A stretch of 64,000 nt of DNA, from contig NZ_CAAAIA010000002.1 of the NCBI RefSeq assembly GCF_900639875.1, forward strand, positions 124,001-188,000. Reading direction: 5' to 3'. Source of the DNA: Legionella impletisoli (GTDB lineage Bacteria; Pseudomonadota; Gammaproteobacteria; Legionellales; Legionellaceae). This document shows positions 7,677-17,450 of the stretch, one piece after another; position 1 is the first letter of the stretch, and each line of letters opens with the position of its first letter. The notes beneath the pieces were generated by a model, which saw nothing but the letters and a program-made list of their open reading frames with translations, did no database searches and was not told the DNA's origin. Made by a program: the position numbers and the translations under genes.

Positions 7677-9458
7677 ATGAAGAAATTTTTTTTACTCCTA
7701 ATTACCTTAGGTTTAATGTCGTTTGCCTATGCAAGTTCAGGTGAAGCTTATCTTCAAAAATTTCAAACTTATACAGAATTAAGTGAGCACTTAAGCAGTA
7801 CACCATCCGAAGCCTTCTTTACTTTTATTCAAGACGACTCCCCGTTAGCAAATAAATTACGCGCGAAATGGCTATACAAGTTAGCCAAAGAGAAAAACTG
7901 GTCTTTATTTAACGAGTATTATAAACCAACGGATGATTTAGAATTGCAATGCTATTATTGGACTGCACGCTATCATCTTGGGCATACCGGTGAGGCTTTA
8001 TCAGCAGCGAAACCCCTTTGGCTTTCCGGTCAATCGCAACCTTCGGCATGTAATGGATTATTTGATCAACTTTTAACCCATGACAAAAATCGAGAACAAC
8101 TTATCAGCCAAAGGATTACGTTAGCGTTACAAAAGCGGAATTTATCGTTAGCTCGCTATCTTTTGAAGCAACTCAATCCTCCTCGCCTAAAAGATGTCGA
8201 TCTCTTAAATAAAATTTATCAAAAACCTTCTGAAATCGTTAAACTTGAAACAGGTGAGCTCCATGATGATTATTATTTGTATGGCCTAAAGCGCATGGTC
8301 TCAACCAATATGGACCAAGCGATTAAATATTGGAAGCACGTCAAAACCAAAAAATTACTCAGCCAAGCACAGCAACAAGAATTTCTCGCGCACGTTGCAT
8401 TGTATAAAGCGATGAGAAATCATAAGGACGCCCCTTTCTGGTTTGCAGAGGTAAAACCAGAGTTTTACACCGACGTCTTACTTGATTGGCAAATACGATT
8501 CGCCCTCAAAACGCATCATTGGAAAAAAGTTGAGCGTCTTATTCGACTCGCAAATGAGCCGGATAATTTGTCCTGGCAATACTGGCTTGCCCGCTCTTTA
8601 GAAGCACAGGGAAAAAAATTTGAAGCGAATAAACTCTACAACCAACTGGCTAAAAATAGAAACTATTATGGGTTTCTAGCCAGTATACGCTTAAAAAAAC
8701 CATTTACCTTTGAGCATGAGCGCACCAATACAAATCTTGAAGTGCTCACACCATATAAACCATTCATTGAACAAATTCGTGTGCTGTACTCATCTAACCA
8801 AATACTTCAAGCATCAAGAATGCTTAATGATTTTGTGCTTGAGCTGCCCAAAGAAGAGCGCAGTACTTTGGCTTACTGGCTAGCACAAGATTTAAAGTGG
8901 CATGATAAAGCATTGTATTTAAGTAACAATGATGAGCTAACGAATCATCTAACCTTGCGATTCCCGCTCGCCTATCACAAAACTATTGCCAAATACGCCA
9001 ATCACTATCAACTTTCTAAAGAGTTTATCTATGCGATTATTCGACAAGAAAGTACGTTTCGCGAAAACGTAGTATCGAGTGCTGGCGCGCATGGTTTAAT
9101 GCAAGTGTTACCTAAAACAGCAAAAAACATTGCAAACCAACAAAAAATTCCTTATCAGGGAGAAAAACAATTATTTTCACCCCCCACCAACATCCATATA
9201 GGATCGGCCTATTTACAATATTTAAGTAAGCGTTTTAATCAGCACCCCCTATTAATGGCCGCAGCCTATAACGCAGGTCCAAGTCAAGTTCTTTATTGGT
9301 TAAAACACCATCCTCCAAAACAAATTGATATCTGGATTGAGACCTTACCCTGGCATGAAACTCGCAATTATTTGAAAAACGTCATGGCCTTTTTTGCAGT
9401 TTATCAATATCGCATGAAAGAAAAGCCGGATTTGAGTGAGTTTATGAAACCATTTTAA
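7677..9458 (+). CDS. slt: Soluble lytic murein transglycosylase
   Basis: A 593-residue periplasmic enzyme that cleaves the MurNAc-GlcNAc bond of peptidoglycan to form 1,6-anhydro products. A signal peptide ends near AYAS. The long alpha-helical middle region resembles the superhelical U and L domains of Slt70, and the C-terminal lysozyme-like SLT domain carries the catalytic glutamate in AIIRQESTFRENVVS, followed by GAHGLMQVLPKTA and AAAYNAGPSQV. Start ATG 7677 lies 26 bases after rpe, suggesting co-transcription. A strong hairpin at 9636-9661 lies between it and the convergent degP-like gene. Confidence 0.95.
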   Translation: MKKFFLLLITLGLMSFAYASSGEAYLQKFQTYTELSEHLSSTPSEAFFTFIQDDSPLANKLRAKWLYKLAKEKNWSLFNEYYKPTDDLELQCYYWTARYHLGHTGEALSAAKPLWLSGQSQPSACNGLFDQLLTHDKNREQLISQRITLALQKRNLSLARYLLKQLNPPRLKDVDLLNKIYQKPSEIVKLETGELHDDYYLYGLKRMVSTNMDQAIKYWKHVKTKKLLSQAQQQEFLAHVALYKAMRNHKDAPFWFAEVKPEFYTDVLLDWQIRFALKTHHWKKVERLIRLANEPDNLSWQYWLARSLEAQGKKFEANKLYNQLAKNRNYYGFLASIRLKKPFTFEHERTNTNLEVLTPYKPFIEQIRVLYSSNQILQASRMLNDFVLELPKEERSTLAYWLAQDLKWHDKALYLSNNDELTNHLTLRFPLAYHKTIAKYANHYQLSKEFIYAIIRQESTFRENVVSSAGAHGLMQVLPKTAKNIANQQKIPYQGEKQLFSPPTNIHIGSAYLQYLSKRFNQHPLLMAAAYNAGPSQVLYWLKHHPPKQIDIWIETLPWHETRNYLKNVMAFFAVYQYRMKEKPDLSEFMKPF

Positions 9459-9485
9459 GGTGCACTAGGAGCATAAGTTTGGATA

Positions 9486-9629
9486 ATGAGCCAATACTCT
9501 CAAAAATCATATCGAATGTTTAATAATGGTTTTGATTAGGCGCCTGTTAATTGGCTAACTTACCAAGCAGAAAATATTTTGGCACTCAATGAAGTTAAAC
9601 CCAAAGCATCAGCTGATTATTTAAGATAA
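9486..9629 (+). pseudogene. Possible small ORF remnant with an in-frame stop
   Basis: Downstream of slt, an ATG at 9486 opens a frame of 17 codons ending in TAG at 9537-9539. The same frame then stays open for 29 more codons (APVNWLTYQAENILALNEV...) to TAA at 9627. The continuing frame reads like normal coding sequence, so this may be a decayed small gene or a fragment left by deletion. No family is recognised and the short length makes chance openness possible. Confidence 0.2.
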
Positions 9630-9635
9630 TAAGTG

Positions 9636-9661
9636 CTGTCTGCCATCCTAGTGGCAGACAG
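9636..9661. terminator. Bidirectional terminator hairpin between slt and degP-like gene
   Basis: A perfect 10-bp stem, CTGTCTGCCA paired with TGGCAGACAG around a six-base loop, lies between two convergent genes. Neither side has a long T-run, so termination strength is uncertain, but position and stem quality suit a shared terminator. Confidence 0.6.
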
Positions 9662-9673
9662 AATGGAGCTTAA

Positions 9674-11047
9674 TTAGATAATCAGAATATAGAGCGCACC
9701 AGCTCCACGTAATACTTGCACTAAGAGTTGCTTGTTATTTTCTTTTGCCGCTAACTGCAAATCATTCATTGATTTCGTGGATTTATTATTTGCAGCAATA
9801 ATGACATCTCCTGGCCGCAATCCAGCTCTCCAGCCAGCACTAGCTTCTGCAGCCCCAACGACCTGTACCCCTTTAATATGACCATGTAATGGAGAATCCT
9901 GATCAAAGTCGGTTAAGGCCAATCCAAAAAGAAAAGGATTTTTGGATTGTAGCTCCTGCTCATGTTTTTTCATATCCGTCACGATGACTTTAAACGTAAG
10001 ATCTTTATCCTTACGTTTCACTTTAATCGTTGCCGTACTGCCTACACGAAGCAAACTAACGGTGGTCTTAACCTGAGAAGCTTGGGTGATTTTAGTATCA
10101 TTAATTTGTGTGATGACATCACCTGCTCTTAATCCAGCAGATTCTGCAGGAGAGTTCTCATTGACTTGTGAAACGAGTGCACCTTTAAACTCTTCAGGAT
10201 ATCCCATAGCTTGGGCAAGCTCTGGGGTCAAATGCTGTACAAAAATTCCCATTAGTCCACGATGAACTGAACCGAATTTGATGATTTGCTGAGCGACATC
10301 CTTTGCCATATTAATAGGAATTGCAAAACCAATCCCGACATTACCGCCATACAAGGAGATAATCGCGGTATTAATTCCCACTAACTCGCCCTTTGTATTC
10401 ACCAGTGCCCCTCCAGAGTTACCTGGATTAATGGCAGCATCCGTCTGAATGAAGTTTTCAATTCCTTCAATATTTAAATCGCTACGCTTCATTGCGCTAA
10501 CAATTCCAAAGGTCGCTGATTGGCTATTACCGGTGCTATTTAAACCAAAAGGATTTCCAATGGCTACCACAAAATCACCAACTTCAAGTTGATCCGAATC
10601 CCCAATAGGTAAACTTTTTAAGTTTTTAGCGTCCACTTTAAGCACAGCAACATCCGTCGCGCTATCGCCCCCAATTAACTTCGCTTTTAGCCGGCGGCCA
10701 TCATTTAACGTGACGGTAATCAGATTGGCGTTACGGATCACATGGTCGTTGGTCAGTATGATCCCATTTTTAGGATCAATAACTACTCCTGAACCAATAC
10801 TTTGAAACTTTCTTGGTTTTTCAATGCCTGGCTGTGGAGGACGTTCGGACTTTTCATCCTCTTCTGACATTGGCAAATTGCTTGGTATAATTCCCTGCAC
10901 CGCCACGTTCACAATCGCTGGCATCGTTGCATCCAAAACGGGTGCTAACGTTGGTAATAAAGGCGCATCTTTTTGTGCAAAGACAAGTGAAGTTACGCTT
11001 AATAGAAAAATCCCAAATATTGATCGCAATCTATAAAACATTGTCAT
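9674..11047 (-). CDS. Periplasmic serine protease of the DegP/DegQ family
   Basis: A 457-residue Do-family endopeptidase and chaperone acting on misfolded periplasmic and outer membrane proteins. Signal peptide MTMFYRLRSIFGIFLLSVTS is followed by the trypsin-like domain with catalytic His102 (TNDHVIRNA), Asp132 (SATDVAVLK) and Ser211 (NPGNSGGALV). Two PDZ domains follow; the first contains the carboxylate-binding region GLMGIFVQHLTPELAQAMG, the second ends close to the C-terminus. The start overlaps the stop of pgeF by four bases (ATGA), so it is translationally coupled to the miaB-rluD-pgeF run. DegP versus DegQ cannot be separated by eye. Confidence 0.92.
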   Translation of the reverse strand: MTMFYRLRSIFGIFLLSVTSLVFAQKDAPLLPTLAPVLDATMPAIVNVAVQGIIPSNLPMSEEDEKSERPPQPGIEKPRKFQSIGSGVVIDPKNGIILTNDHVIRNANLITVTLNDGRRLKAKLIGGDSATDVAVLKVDAKNLKSLPIGDSDQLEVGDFVVAIGNPFGLNSTGNSQSATFGIVSAMKRSDLNIEGIENFIQTDAAINPGNSGGALVNTKGELVGINTAIISLYGGNVGIGFAIPINMAKDVAQQIIKFGSVHRGLMGIFVQHLTPELAQAMGYPEEFKGALVSQVNENSPAESAGLRAGDVITQINDTKITQASQVKTTVSLLRVGSTATIKVKRKDKDLTFKVIVTDMKKHEQELQSKNPFLFGLALTDFDQDSPLHGHIKGVQVVGAAEASAGWRAGLRPGDVIIAANNKSTKSMNDLQLAAKENNKQLLVQVLRGAGALYILII

Positions 11048-11775
11048 TTATCCTGTTTAAACCAAATTAAAGTAGCCATTCTACCTGTTTCACCATCCCT
11101 GCGATATGAATAGAAATGCTTGTCATCTTCCTTGGTGCAAGCCCCTGAAGTATATACCGCATTTAATCCTTGCTCTGACATAATGAGTTTAGCGAGCAAC
11201 GGCAAATCAGCATACCAGCGACCTCCTTGCTGATTAAATCCTTTTCTCATATTCGGATAGGCTCTTGCAAAAGCAGCCATTACATCCTCACCTACTTCAT
11301 AACAAACACCACATATGGAAGGGCCAATCCAGGCAATTAAAGCAGCAGGTTGATTATTCATTTTCTTTAAGGTGTTCTCAATGACACCATCAGCCAACCC
11401 CCTCCAACCCGCATGGATGGTGGCAATTTCTGTACCCTTACGATCACAAAGTAGAATAGGAAGGCAATCCGCTGTCATCACCGCTAATGGTCGTTTTGCA
11501 TCGCGAGTAACGGCAGCATCTGCTGTTCGAGAATCGTCCTTTTCAACAACCACACAGTCATTGGTGTGTTGTTGATTTAACCATTCTGGTTCACTTGGCA
11601 AATTGAGTTCTTGAATTAGATTAGCTCGATTGGCTCGAACATATTCTGGGTTATCTCCCACATGAAGCGCCATGTTATTACTATCATAAGGAGAATGGCT
11701 TTCTCCACCTATTCTTGTTGTTGTTAAAGCACCAATATGTGCTGGTGCCGGCCATTCAGGTATTATATGATTCAT
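11044..11775 (-). CDS. pgeF: Laccase-domain purine nucleosidase PgeF (YfiH)
   Basis: A multicopper-oxidase-like (DUF152) protein of about 243 residues. E. coli YfiH (PgeF) removes mis-incorporated L-serine from the peptidoglycan precursor, and other members are reported to act on purine nucleosides. Family motifs visible are TTTRIGGESHSPYDSNNMALHVGD, the metal-ligand segments QQHTNDCVVV and ATIHAGWRGLADGVI, and GPSICGVCYEVG. The frame is open to 11814, but ATG 11775 gives the usual start ([11 protein letters not shown]) and overlaps the rluD stop by only 20 bases. Its position immediately after rluD is a conserved gammaproteobacterial arrangement. Confidence 0.92.
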   Translation of the reverse strand: MNHIIPEWPAPAHIGALTTTRIGGESHSPYDSNNMALHVGDNPEYVRANRANLIQELNLPSEPEWLNQQHTNDCVVVEKDDSRTADAAVTRDAKRPLAVMTADCLPILLCDRKGTEIATIHAGWRGLADGVIENTLKKMNNQPAALIAWIGPSICGVCYEVGEDVMAAFARAYPNMRKGFNQQGGRWYADLPLLAKLIMSEQGLNAVYTSGACTKEDDKHFYSYRRDGETGRMATLIWFKQDK

Positions 11776-12721
11776 CGCTTGCATCCATTTTTGATAGTAA
11801 CTGCTCAAAATCATCCGGCAATGTAATGGTGAATGTCAACTCTTCATGTGAAATTGGATGTAAAAGGGACAATGAATAGGCATGTAACGCTTGACATTTG
11901 AATTGTTGTAAAGCGATTTTCAAGGAACTAGAAACACCAGCAGGAATTCGCGCACGTCCCCCATATAATGGATCACCGACAATAGGATGATTTAAATGCG
12001 ACATATGAACCCTGATTTGATGCGTCCGACCGGTTAGTAATTTAATATCTAGCAATGAAAAATGATCAAAATGGTGTTTCACTTTATACTCGGTAATCGC
12101 TTCTTTACCTTGGTTGGTTACAGCCATTTTCAAGCGATTTCTTGGGTGTCGGCCATAAAAGGTAACAAGCCGACCTCCTGCCATGACATGACCATGGACT
12201 AATGCTAAATAGTTTCTTTGGATTTCGCGAGCCTGCATTTGTCGAATCAAAGCCGTATAAGCAGGCAAGGTTTTAGCCACAATTAGGAGCCCGGTGGTAT
12301 CTTTGTCAAGCCGATGAATAATACCAGCTCTTGGTAAATGCTGAAGTAGCGCATCATGATGAATGAGTGCATTAACCAATGTGGAATTAGGATTTCCAGC
12401 ACCAGGATGAACCACTAATCCTCTGGGTTTATTCACAATCAACAAATGCTCATCTTCAAACACGATATTAAGCGGGATATCTTCCGCATCAAATGATTCG
12501 TCAATTCGCGCCAATTGAGCCTGAATTTTAACCAATTCACCACCTTTTAACTTTTCTTTAGGCTTTAGCAGTCGGTCATCAAACGTCACAAGCCCCTCTT
12601 TTAACCATTGAGTCAGTTGTGATCGGGAAAACTCTGAAAATAGTGCAGCAAGGACAACGTCGGCGCGTTGTCCGTGAAATTCGAAAGGAACTATGGCTTC
12701 TTTATTAACAGTTTCACTCAT
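11756..12721 (-). CDS. rluD: 23S rRNA pseudouridine synthase D
   Basis: Isomerises uridines 1911, 1915 and 1917 in helix 69 of 23S rRNA (E. coli numbering), important for ribosome assembly. The 321-residue protein has an N-terminal S4 RNA-binding domain (residues about 20-80, [20 protein letters not shown]) and the RluA-type catalytic core with the aspartate in the motif [11 protein letters not shown], then YLALVHGHV and [15 protein letters not shown] near the end. The start overlaps the miaB stop by eight bases and its 3' end overlaps pgeF, consistent with one operon. RluD is preferred over RluC because of length and the pgeF neighbour. Confidence 0.93.
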   Translation of the reverse strand: MSETVNKEAIVPFEFHGQRADVVLAALFSEFSRSQLTQWLKEGLVTFDDRLLKPKEKLKGGELVKIQAQLARIDESFDAEDIPLNIVFEDEHLLIVNKPRGLVVHPGAGNPNSTLVNALIHHDALLQHLPRAGIIHRLDKDTTGLLIVAKTLPAYTALIRQMQAREIQRNYLALVHGHVMAGGRLVTFYGRHPRNRLKMAVTNQGKEAITEYKVKHHFDHFSLLDIKLLTGRTHQIRVHMSHLNHPIVGDPLYGGRARIPAGVSSSLKIALQQFKCQALHAYSLSLLHPISHEELTFTITLPDDFEQLLSKMDASDESYNT

Positions 12722-14045
12722 TAACGATTAATCGACCTCGTAGAGAGTTCGGTTGTGCTTCTGTGATGATTACTTCAGCAAATTGACCGATTAAGTTAGG
12801 ATTTCCATCAAAATTAACCACGCGATTGCACTCAGTACGTCCTGCTAATTGCAGCGCTCGCTTTTTAGAATGACCGGTCACAAGAATGCGTTGGTTGGTG
12901 CCAACCATAGATTCACTATATCGACCAGCTTGAAGTAATAAACGCTCCTGCAAAATTTTAAGTCGTTCTTTCTTAACTTCCATCGGCGTATCATCTGGTA
13001 AATTCGCAGCAGGCGTTCCAGGGCGCGCGCTGTAAATAAAACTAAATGAAGTATCGAATCCTATATCATGAACCAAGTTCATCGTGTCTTCAAAATCTTT
13101 ATCTGTTTCACCGGGAAAACCAACAATAATATCTGTAGATAAACGAATGTCAGGACGAACGTTCCGAAGCTTTCTAATTTTGGATTTATATTCCATGACA
13201 GTATATCCACGCTTCATCATGGCAAGTATGCGATCAGAACCACTTTGAACAGGTAAGTGCAAATGATTAGCAAGTTCAGGGACCTCAGAATAAGCATTTA
13301 TCAAGTTATCTGAAAAAGCAACCGGATGCGACGTGGTGTAGCGAATTCTATCGACCCCATTAATTGCAGCAAGATAATGAATCAGTAACGCTAGATCGGC
13401 GATATCTCCGTTATGCATTTCGCCGCGATAATCATTAACATTTTGTCCAAGAAGATTAATTTCTCGCACACCTTGTTCTGCTAACTGATAGCACTCGGCC
13501 AACACATCATCAAAGGGGCGACTGATTTCTTCACCGCGAGTATATGGAACAACACAATAACTGCAATATTTACTACAACCTTCCATAATGGAAACAAAAG
13601 CTATTGGTCCTTCTGCGCGAGGGGCTGGCAAATGATCAAATTTCTCAATCTCGGGGAACGAAATATCAACCACGGGTTTTTTTGAACTCAATCGTTCTTC
13701 AAGCATCGCAGGCAAACGATGCAGTGTTTGTGGACCAAATACCAAATCAACAAATGGGGCTCTTTTAATGATGTCTGAACCTTCTTGGCTAGCGACACAA
13801 CCGCCAACTCCAATGACTACATGAGGATTTTTCTGTTTGTAATCACGCCATTGGCCCAATTGAGAAAAAACTTTTTCTTGTGCCTTTTCACGAATCGAAC
13901 AGGTATTGAGCAAAATAACATCCGCTTCTTCAACATTATTTGTCTTTTCAAGTCCGTGTGAGTTCAATAATACTTCTGCCATTTTAGATGAATCATACTC
14001 ATTCATCTGGCAGCCATTGGTTTTGATATAGAGTTTTTTAGTCAT
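12714..14045 (-). CDS. miaB: tRNA-2-methylthio-N6-dimethylallyladenosine synthase MiaB
   Basis: Radical-SAM methylthiotransferase that adds a methylthio group to i6A37 in tRNAs reading UNN codons. The 443-residue protein shows all three domains: the N-terminal UPF0004 domain with three cysteines for the auxiliary cluster ([32 protein letters not shown]), the radical-SAM domain with the CxxxCxxC motif CSKYCSYC, and a C-terminal TRAM domain. This is the first gene of the overlapping run miaB-rluD-pgeF-degP-like; the MFS gene upstream is separated by about 80 bases. Confidence 0.96.
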   Translation of the reverse strand: MTKKLYIKTNGCQMNEYDSSKMAEVLLNSHGLEKTNNVEEADVILLNTCSIREKAQEKVFSQLGQWRDYKQKNPHVVIGVGGCVASQEGSDIIKRAPFVDLVFGPQTLHRLPAMLEERLSSKKPVVDISFPEIEKFDHLPAPRAEGPIAFVSIMEGCSKYCSYCVVPYTRGEEISRPFDDVLAECYQLAEQGVREINLLGQNVNDYRGEMHNGDIADLALLIHYLAAINGVDRIRYTTSHPVAFSDNLINAYSEVPELANHLHLPVQSGSDRILAMMKRGYTVMEYKSKIRKLRNVRPDIRLSTDIIVGFPGETDKDFEDTMNLVHDIGFDTSFSFIYSARPGTPAANLPDDTPMEVKKERLKILQERLLLQAGRYSESMVGTNQRILVTGHSKKRALQLAGRTECNRVVNFDGNPNLIGQFAEVIITEAQPNSLRGRLIVNE

Positions 14046-14126
14046 AATGCTTAATACAAAAGGTTATTCAGTTATGTTAATTGATCATCAACGCCAACCT
14101 TCGAGGTTGTTCAATGACGGTAACGT

Positions 14127-15446
14127 TTATTCGTTTTCTTCAACATTTTTACAATAAGTTTCACGTATTAAGGGAAGAATCAGTAATGAGATGAGCATCC
14201 CCACTGGCAGTAAGGCCAAACCAAGATGATAGGCTTCCATGGGATAAACGCGAACCCCATTCGCCACTTTACCACTCCAAAACAAATCAAGTATATAACC
14301 AATGATTGGCTGAGCGACAGCAATTCCTATCATATTCATCATATTCATGAAGCTCAATCCAGTCGCAACATATCGCTGACTGCATAATTCTTTGGCTACT
14401 GCAAATGCAGGTAAAAAACCTGCTGAAAATACGCCAAATAAAAACAAAAGAGATTGCATCATGGCGCCCGATTTAATGGGGGCAAAAATAAATAACGTAC
14501 TACAGATGCAAGCACCAATACTGCCGAAATATAACGGTGGCTTACGACGACCAATACGTCCCGAATAAATACCCCACAAAGGACTTGCAATAGCCCAACC
14601 TACGAATACTAAAGAAATGTAGTTCGCAGCTGTAGCTTTCGCCAAATCCATTTTGAACATTAAAAATGGTACACCCCAGAGCCCACAAAAAACGGGAGTA
14701 GCCATATACATTAATCCACCATACGTTGCAATCAACCACAGTTGCTTGTTTTTAATCAACGTGAATAAACTTTTCAACAATGGCTCTTCATCGCTATTCT
14801 GTAAGGGTTGTGCGGCATAATTTCTTCGCTCGTCTTTGGGTACATCTCGGGCTATAAAAAAGATCAAAAAAGCCAAAGCAATCCCAATGCTTCCCATAAT
14901 CACCATGCTGTCACGCCAACCATAGTTATCAATGAGTATCGCTAAGGGAGCTTCACCACCAATTGCACCCAACATGCCGATCGTCACCATAATCCCTGTT
15001 AAGAGGGCGAATCGCTCAGAAGGAAACCAGTTGGCTGCTAACTTCATAGCGCCAATCGCTGCAAATGCTGAACCAAAACCAATCATCAGCCTTGCTACAC
15101 AAGCCATATAAAAGCTGTTAGTTAATCCAAATGCGATGGTACTCACTGCGCAAATGGCCGTTGCAATGGTAAGCAACTTTCTAGGACCGAAGTAATCTAG
15201 CAATAACCCACCTGGCAATTGCATTGCTGCATATGAATAAAAGTAAACTCCGGATAAAATTCCTAGCGTATGGCTTGTGACCGCAAAATCACGCATCAAC
15301 TCATGACTCATCACACTCGGTGATACTTGTAATAAACACTCATAAAAGTAAAAAAGGCAACCAAGACCCCAAACAATCCAAGGCATAAACGTTTTAAATG
15401 AAAAAACTTCCGCTGCAGCAGATTGAGGTGGGTTACTATAAGCCAT
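14127..15446 (-). CDS. Major facilitator superfamily transporter
   Basis: A 439-residue inner membrane transporter with about twelve hydrophobic segments in two halves separated by a charged central loop (ARDVPKDERRNYAAQP). The MFS signature between helices 2 and 3 is recognisable as LDYFGPRKLLT, and GGLLLDYFGPR and PAFAVAKELCS lie in the expected places. It resembles the organic-acid, sugar-phosphate and nutrient MFS carriers abundant in Legionella and Coxiella, but substrate cannot be read from sequence. The composite mobile element lies about 110 bases upstream of its start and may have displaced its original promoter. Confidence 0.88.
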   Translation of the reverse strand: MAYSNPPQSAAAEVFSFKTFMPWIVWGLGCLFYFYECLLQVSPSVMSHELMRDFAVTSHTLGILSGVYFYSYAAMQLPGGLLLDYFGPRKLLTIATAICAVSTIAFGLTNSFYMACVARLMIGFGSAFAAIGAMKLAANWFPSERFALLTGIMVTIGMLGAIGGEAPLAILIDNYGWRDSMVIMGSIGIALAFLIFFIARDVPKDERRNYAAQPLQNSDEEPLLKSLFTLIKNKQLWLIATYGGLMYMATPVFCGLWGVPFLMFKMDLAKATAANYISLVFVGWAIASPLWGIYSGRIGRRKPPLYFGSIGACICSTLFIFAPIKSGAMMQSLLFLFGVFSAGFLPAFAVAKELCSQRYVATGLSFMNMMNMIGIAVAQPIIGYILDLFWSGKVANGVRVYPMEAYHLGLALLPVGMLISLLILPLIRETYCKNVEENE

Positions 15447-15558
15447 ATTGAAACTCCAATCGATTAAAGCTAAGAGCTATTGATATGCAATGAGATAGCT
15501 CTACATCCAAAACTTACAAGTGAACATAAAATGTTATCAGCTTGTTTAGTATTTGTCT

Positions 15559-15578
15559 ATTACTGAGTAAGTAACTGT
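15559..15578. repeat. Left flanking direct repeat of the composite element
   Basis: Twenty bases whose first 17 are ATTACTGAGTAAGTAAC abut the left inverted end. They recur at 18374-18393 with one mismatch (T to G at position 18). This fits a target-site duplication; elements of the IS1202 group are known for unusually long ones. Confidence 0.75.
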
Positions 15579-15684
15579 GTTGGGGACAAATAGAATTGTC
15601 CGGATCCGTAGCACATGAATTGTCCGCTTTGTTATAACAGATTAGCTATTCATTAATCAACCAATCTGACAAAAGACGAAGCGG
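15579..15684. repeat. Left 106-bp terminal inverted repeat
   Basis: Begins GTTGGGGAC and is an exact reverse complement of 18268-18373 over all 106 bases, after which the sequences diverge at once. It contains the IS terminal motif ATTGTCCGGATCCGTAGCA and overlaps the 3' end of the truncated transposase frame. Confidence 0.95.
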
Positions 15685-16457
15685 CGAAATTGACGCTCAC
15701 AACGTCCCCGCGCCTCAGGTGAATAGGCTGGAATCATGCTAATACCTAACTGATGTAGCCCCCGCCTAACCTGTGTAAATTGGGTTTTATTGACAAGCCC
15801 GTCCGCTTCTGGTGTATGCCAGTAGTGGCTTCCTCGGTCAGTATAGAGCGAGCAAAATATACCTTGCTTTTCTATAGTTTCTTTGATGCCACGAAAACTA
15901 CTATCTGTGCCTTCTTCTTCAACAAAAAACATGGAGTAATGTTCACTATCTGCATCATCAAATGTAATGATTAAATCCCATGAAACTCCCCGTATCCATT
16001 GGTGCGTACTACCATCTTGATGAATCATCATGCCTTTTGCGGGAACCCTTACACGGCGTTTGCGATGAGGGCCTTTTTTAGATGTTTTCTCAACCAAACC
16101 CGCATTTTGCAACGTTGTTTTAAGCCATGTGTAACTTCTTGTGCCTTTATGTATCCGCCAATAAAAACTGGCAAAATGTTTAACATTCCATCCAAAATAT
16201 TTTTTGCTATAAAGCTCTGTTACCTCCATAACCTCATTTACTGGGGCTTTACGATGCGAGATTTGACTCCACCGAGCATCCACGAGACCTTCAAGACCTT
16301 GCTCTTTATAATCCACTAAATAACGGCGAAAAGTTCTATCCGATACACCTAATAATCGCGCCGCCTCTTCCTGAGTGAACCTCTTTTCTTGCCAACCTTG
16401 ATAGGCTTCTTCAAAACGATACATCAATAGCTCCTGTAGCAATTTTGTCCGTTTCAT
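15657..16457 (-). pseudogene. Truncated IS1202/ISNCY-type transposase (5' part)
   Basis: Encodes 266 residues with an N-terminal helix-turn-helix (FTQEEAARLLGVSDRTFRRYL, about residues 28-48) and a DDE catalytic region. The acidic residues are recognisable in MIHQDGSTHQWI, LYTDRGSHYW and SPEARGRCERQF. Just after CERQF the frame enters the 106-bp inverted repeat and ends in an alien tail, RRFVFCQIG, so the C-terminal domain has been deleted. The start at 16457 is supported by a strong AGGAGGT ribosome binding site. The missing C-terminal part exists as a separate fragment at about 17948-18151 in the opposite orientation. Probably inactive for transposition, although the catalytic triad appears intact. 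Confidence 0.85.
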
Positions 16458-16495
16458 GAGTACCTCCTTGGTATCTACCAAGATGTACCATAAAA

Positions 16496-16545
16496 CCGGA
16501 CAATTCATTTGCTACAGATCCGGACAAGTCATTAATCCGCGACAC
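16496..16545. repeat. Inner (5') end of the left IS copy
   Basis: Upstream of the transposase start, the reverse complement reads TTGTCCGGATCTGTAGCAAA and then ATGAATTGTCCGG, nearly the same motif as inside the outer end at 15595-15626. These inverted, imperfect copies mark the two ends of the original IS, showing that the left IS copy spans about 15579-16545 and that the passenger gene lies outside it but inside the composite unit. Confidence 0.6.
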
Positions 16546-16634
16546 AAAATAAATACTAACTTGTTAATAATAGTTCATTATGATAAAATCATAAACTCCT
16601 TAATCAAATACATTGCATTTTAGAGGTGTTTACT

Positions 16635-17402
16635 ATGTCAGGTAAAGAATTTAAAGCGCGTGAAGCGCAACTGTTGAAATTAAAGGCTAAATTGCTTGAG
16701 TTAAAAGCTAGGGGGCTTGAATTACCAGACCCCAAGGAAGATAAAAATAATATTATTGAATACGCCCAAATGGTGTTTACCCAACTGCAGCAACTGCACT
16801 ATGCTGACATAAATGCACAAAATCCTGAATTAATTAATTGTATTATCGCTACCTTAGAGCTGCTAGTTAAAATTGATAATAACGATGAGCTTAGCAAATT
16901 ATTACCTAACTACCTACAACTGGCGCACAAATTGATGGAGGAAGGAAAAAAAGAGGAAACGGCTACCGGGAAAAGCCTCATAAAATATTTAAGCTTGGCC
17001 ATGATAGTGTTAGGAGTTGCTTTGATTGGTGTGTCTTTAGGTTTTGGTGTGGCTCTTGCCCTAGGACTATTTACCAAAACATGGATTGTTCCTGCCATGG
17101 CTTCTCGCGGGATGATTGATATTGGCGCAGTTATTTTTAATGGGCTCTTCGCCGGCGCGCACAGTAGTACACCTCTGTATCCTTATTTAATATCAGCATT
17201 TAGTTTTCTTGCTGGGATCACAGCTGCTTTTGGTGGAATCTTCATAAACAATGAAATGAAGCAAAACGCGAAAGCCAAATCCCAACTCGGCAGCAATATG
17301 ATAAGATTGCATGGTATGTTTGCGAAGAAAGACGAGCCTGTACCTGATGCCCACCCCATCATAAAAGAGGATGAATCAGCAAAACCATCAGAACGTATTT
17401 AA
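16635..17402 (+). CDS. Passenger gene: coiled-coil/membrane protein of unknown function
   Basis: A 255-residue protein carried inside the composite element; no family is recognised. Residues 1-110 are helical and charged with leucine heptads (LLKLKAKLLELKARGLEL). Then come a long hydrophobic stretch at about 115-147 and a second at about 180-205, giving two or three membrane spans, and a polar acidic tail (IIKEDESAKPSERI). ATG 16635 is chosen over the in-frame GTG at 16626 because GAGGTG, its ribosome binding site, covers the GTG. The coiled coil, membrane hairpin and Glu-rich C-terminus resemble many Legionella secreted effectors, but that is only an architectural resemblance. The frame is intact, unlike everything around it. 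Confidence 0.7.
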   Translation: MSGKEFKAREAQLLKLKAKLLELKARGLELPDPKEDKNNIIEYAQMVFTQLQQLHYADINAQNPELINCIIATLELLVKIDNNDELSKLLPNYLQLAHKLMEEGKKEETATGKSLIKYLSLAMIVLGVALIGVSLGFGVALALGLFTKTWIVPAMASRGMIDIGAVIFNGLFAGAHSSTPLYPYLISAFSFLAGITAAFGGIFINNEMKQNAKAKSQLGSNMIRLHGMFAKKDEPVPDAHPIIKEDESAKPSERI

Positions 17403-17450
17403 CATGTAATATGATTAACTATTCTAAGCAGCTGTTCCCCAAAAACTGAG

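Noticed and set aside
15999-16319. 106-codon plus-strand frame inside the transposase
   Set aside because: Antisense shadow of the truncated IS1202/ISNCY-like transposase; cysteine-rich nonsense composition.
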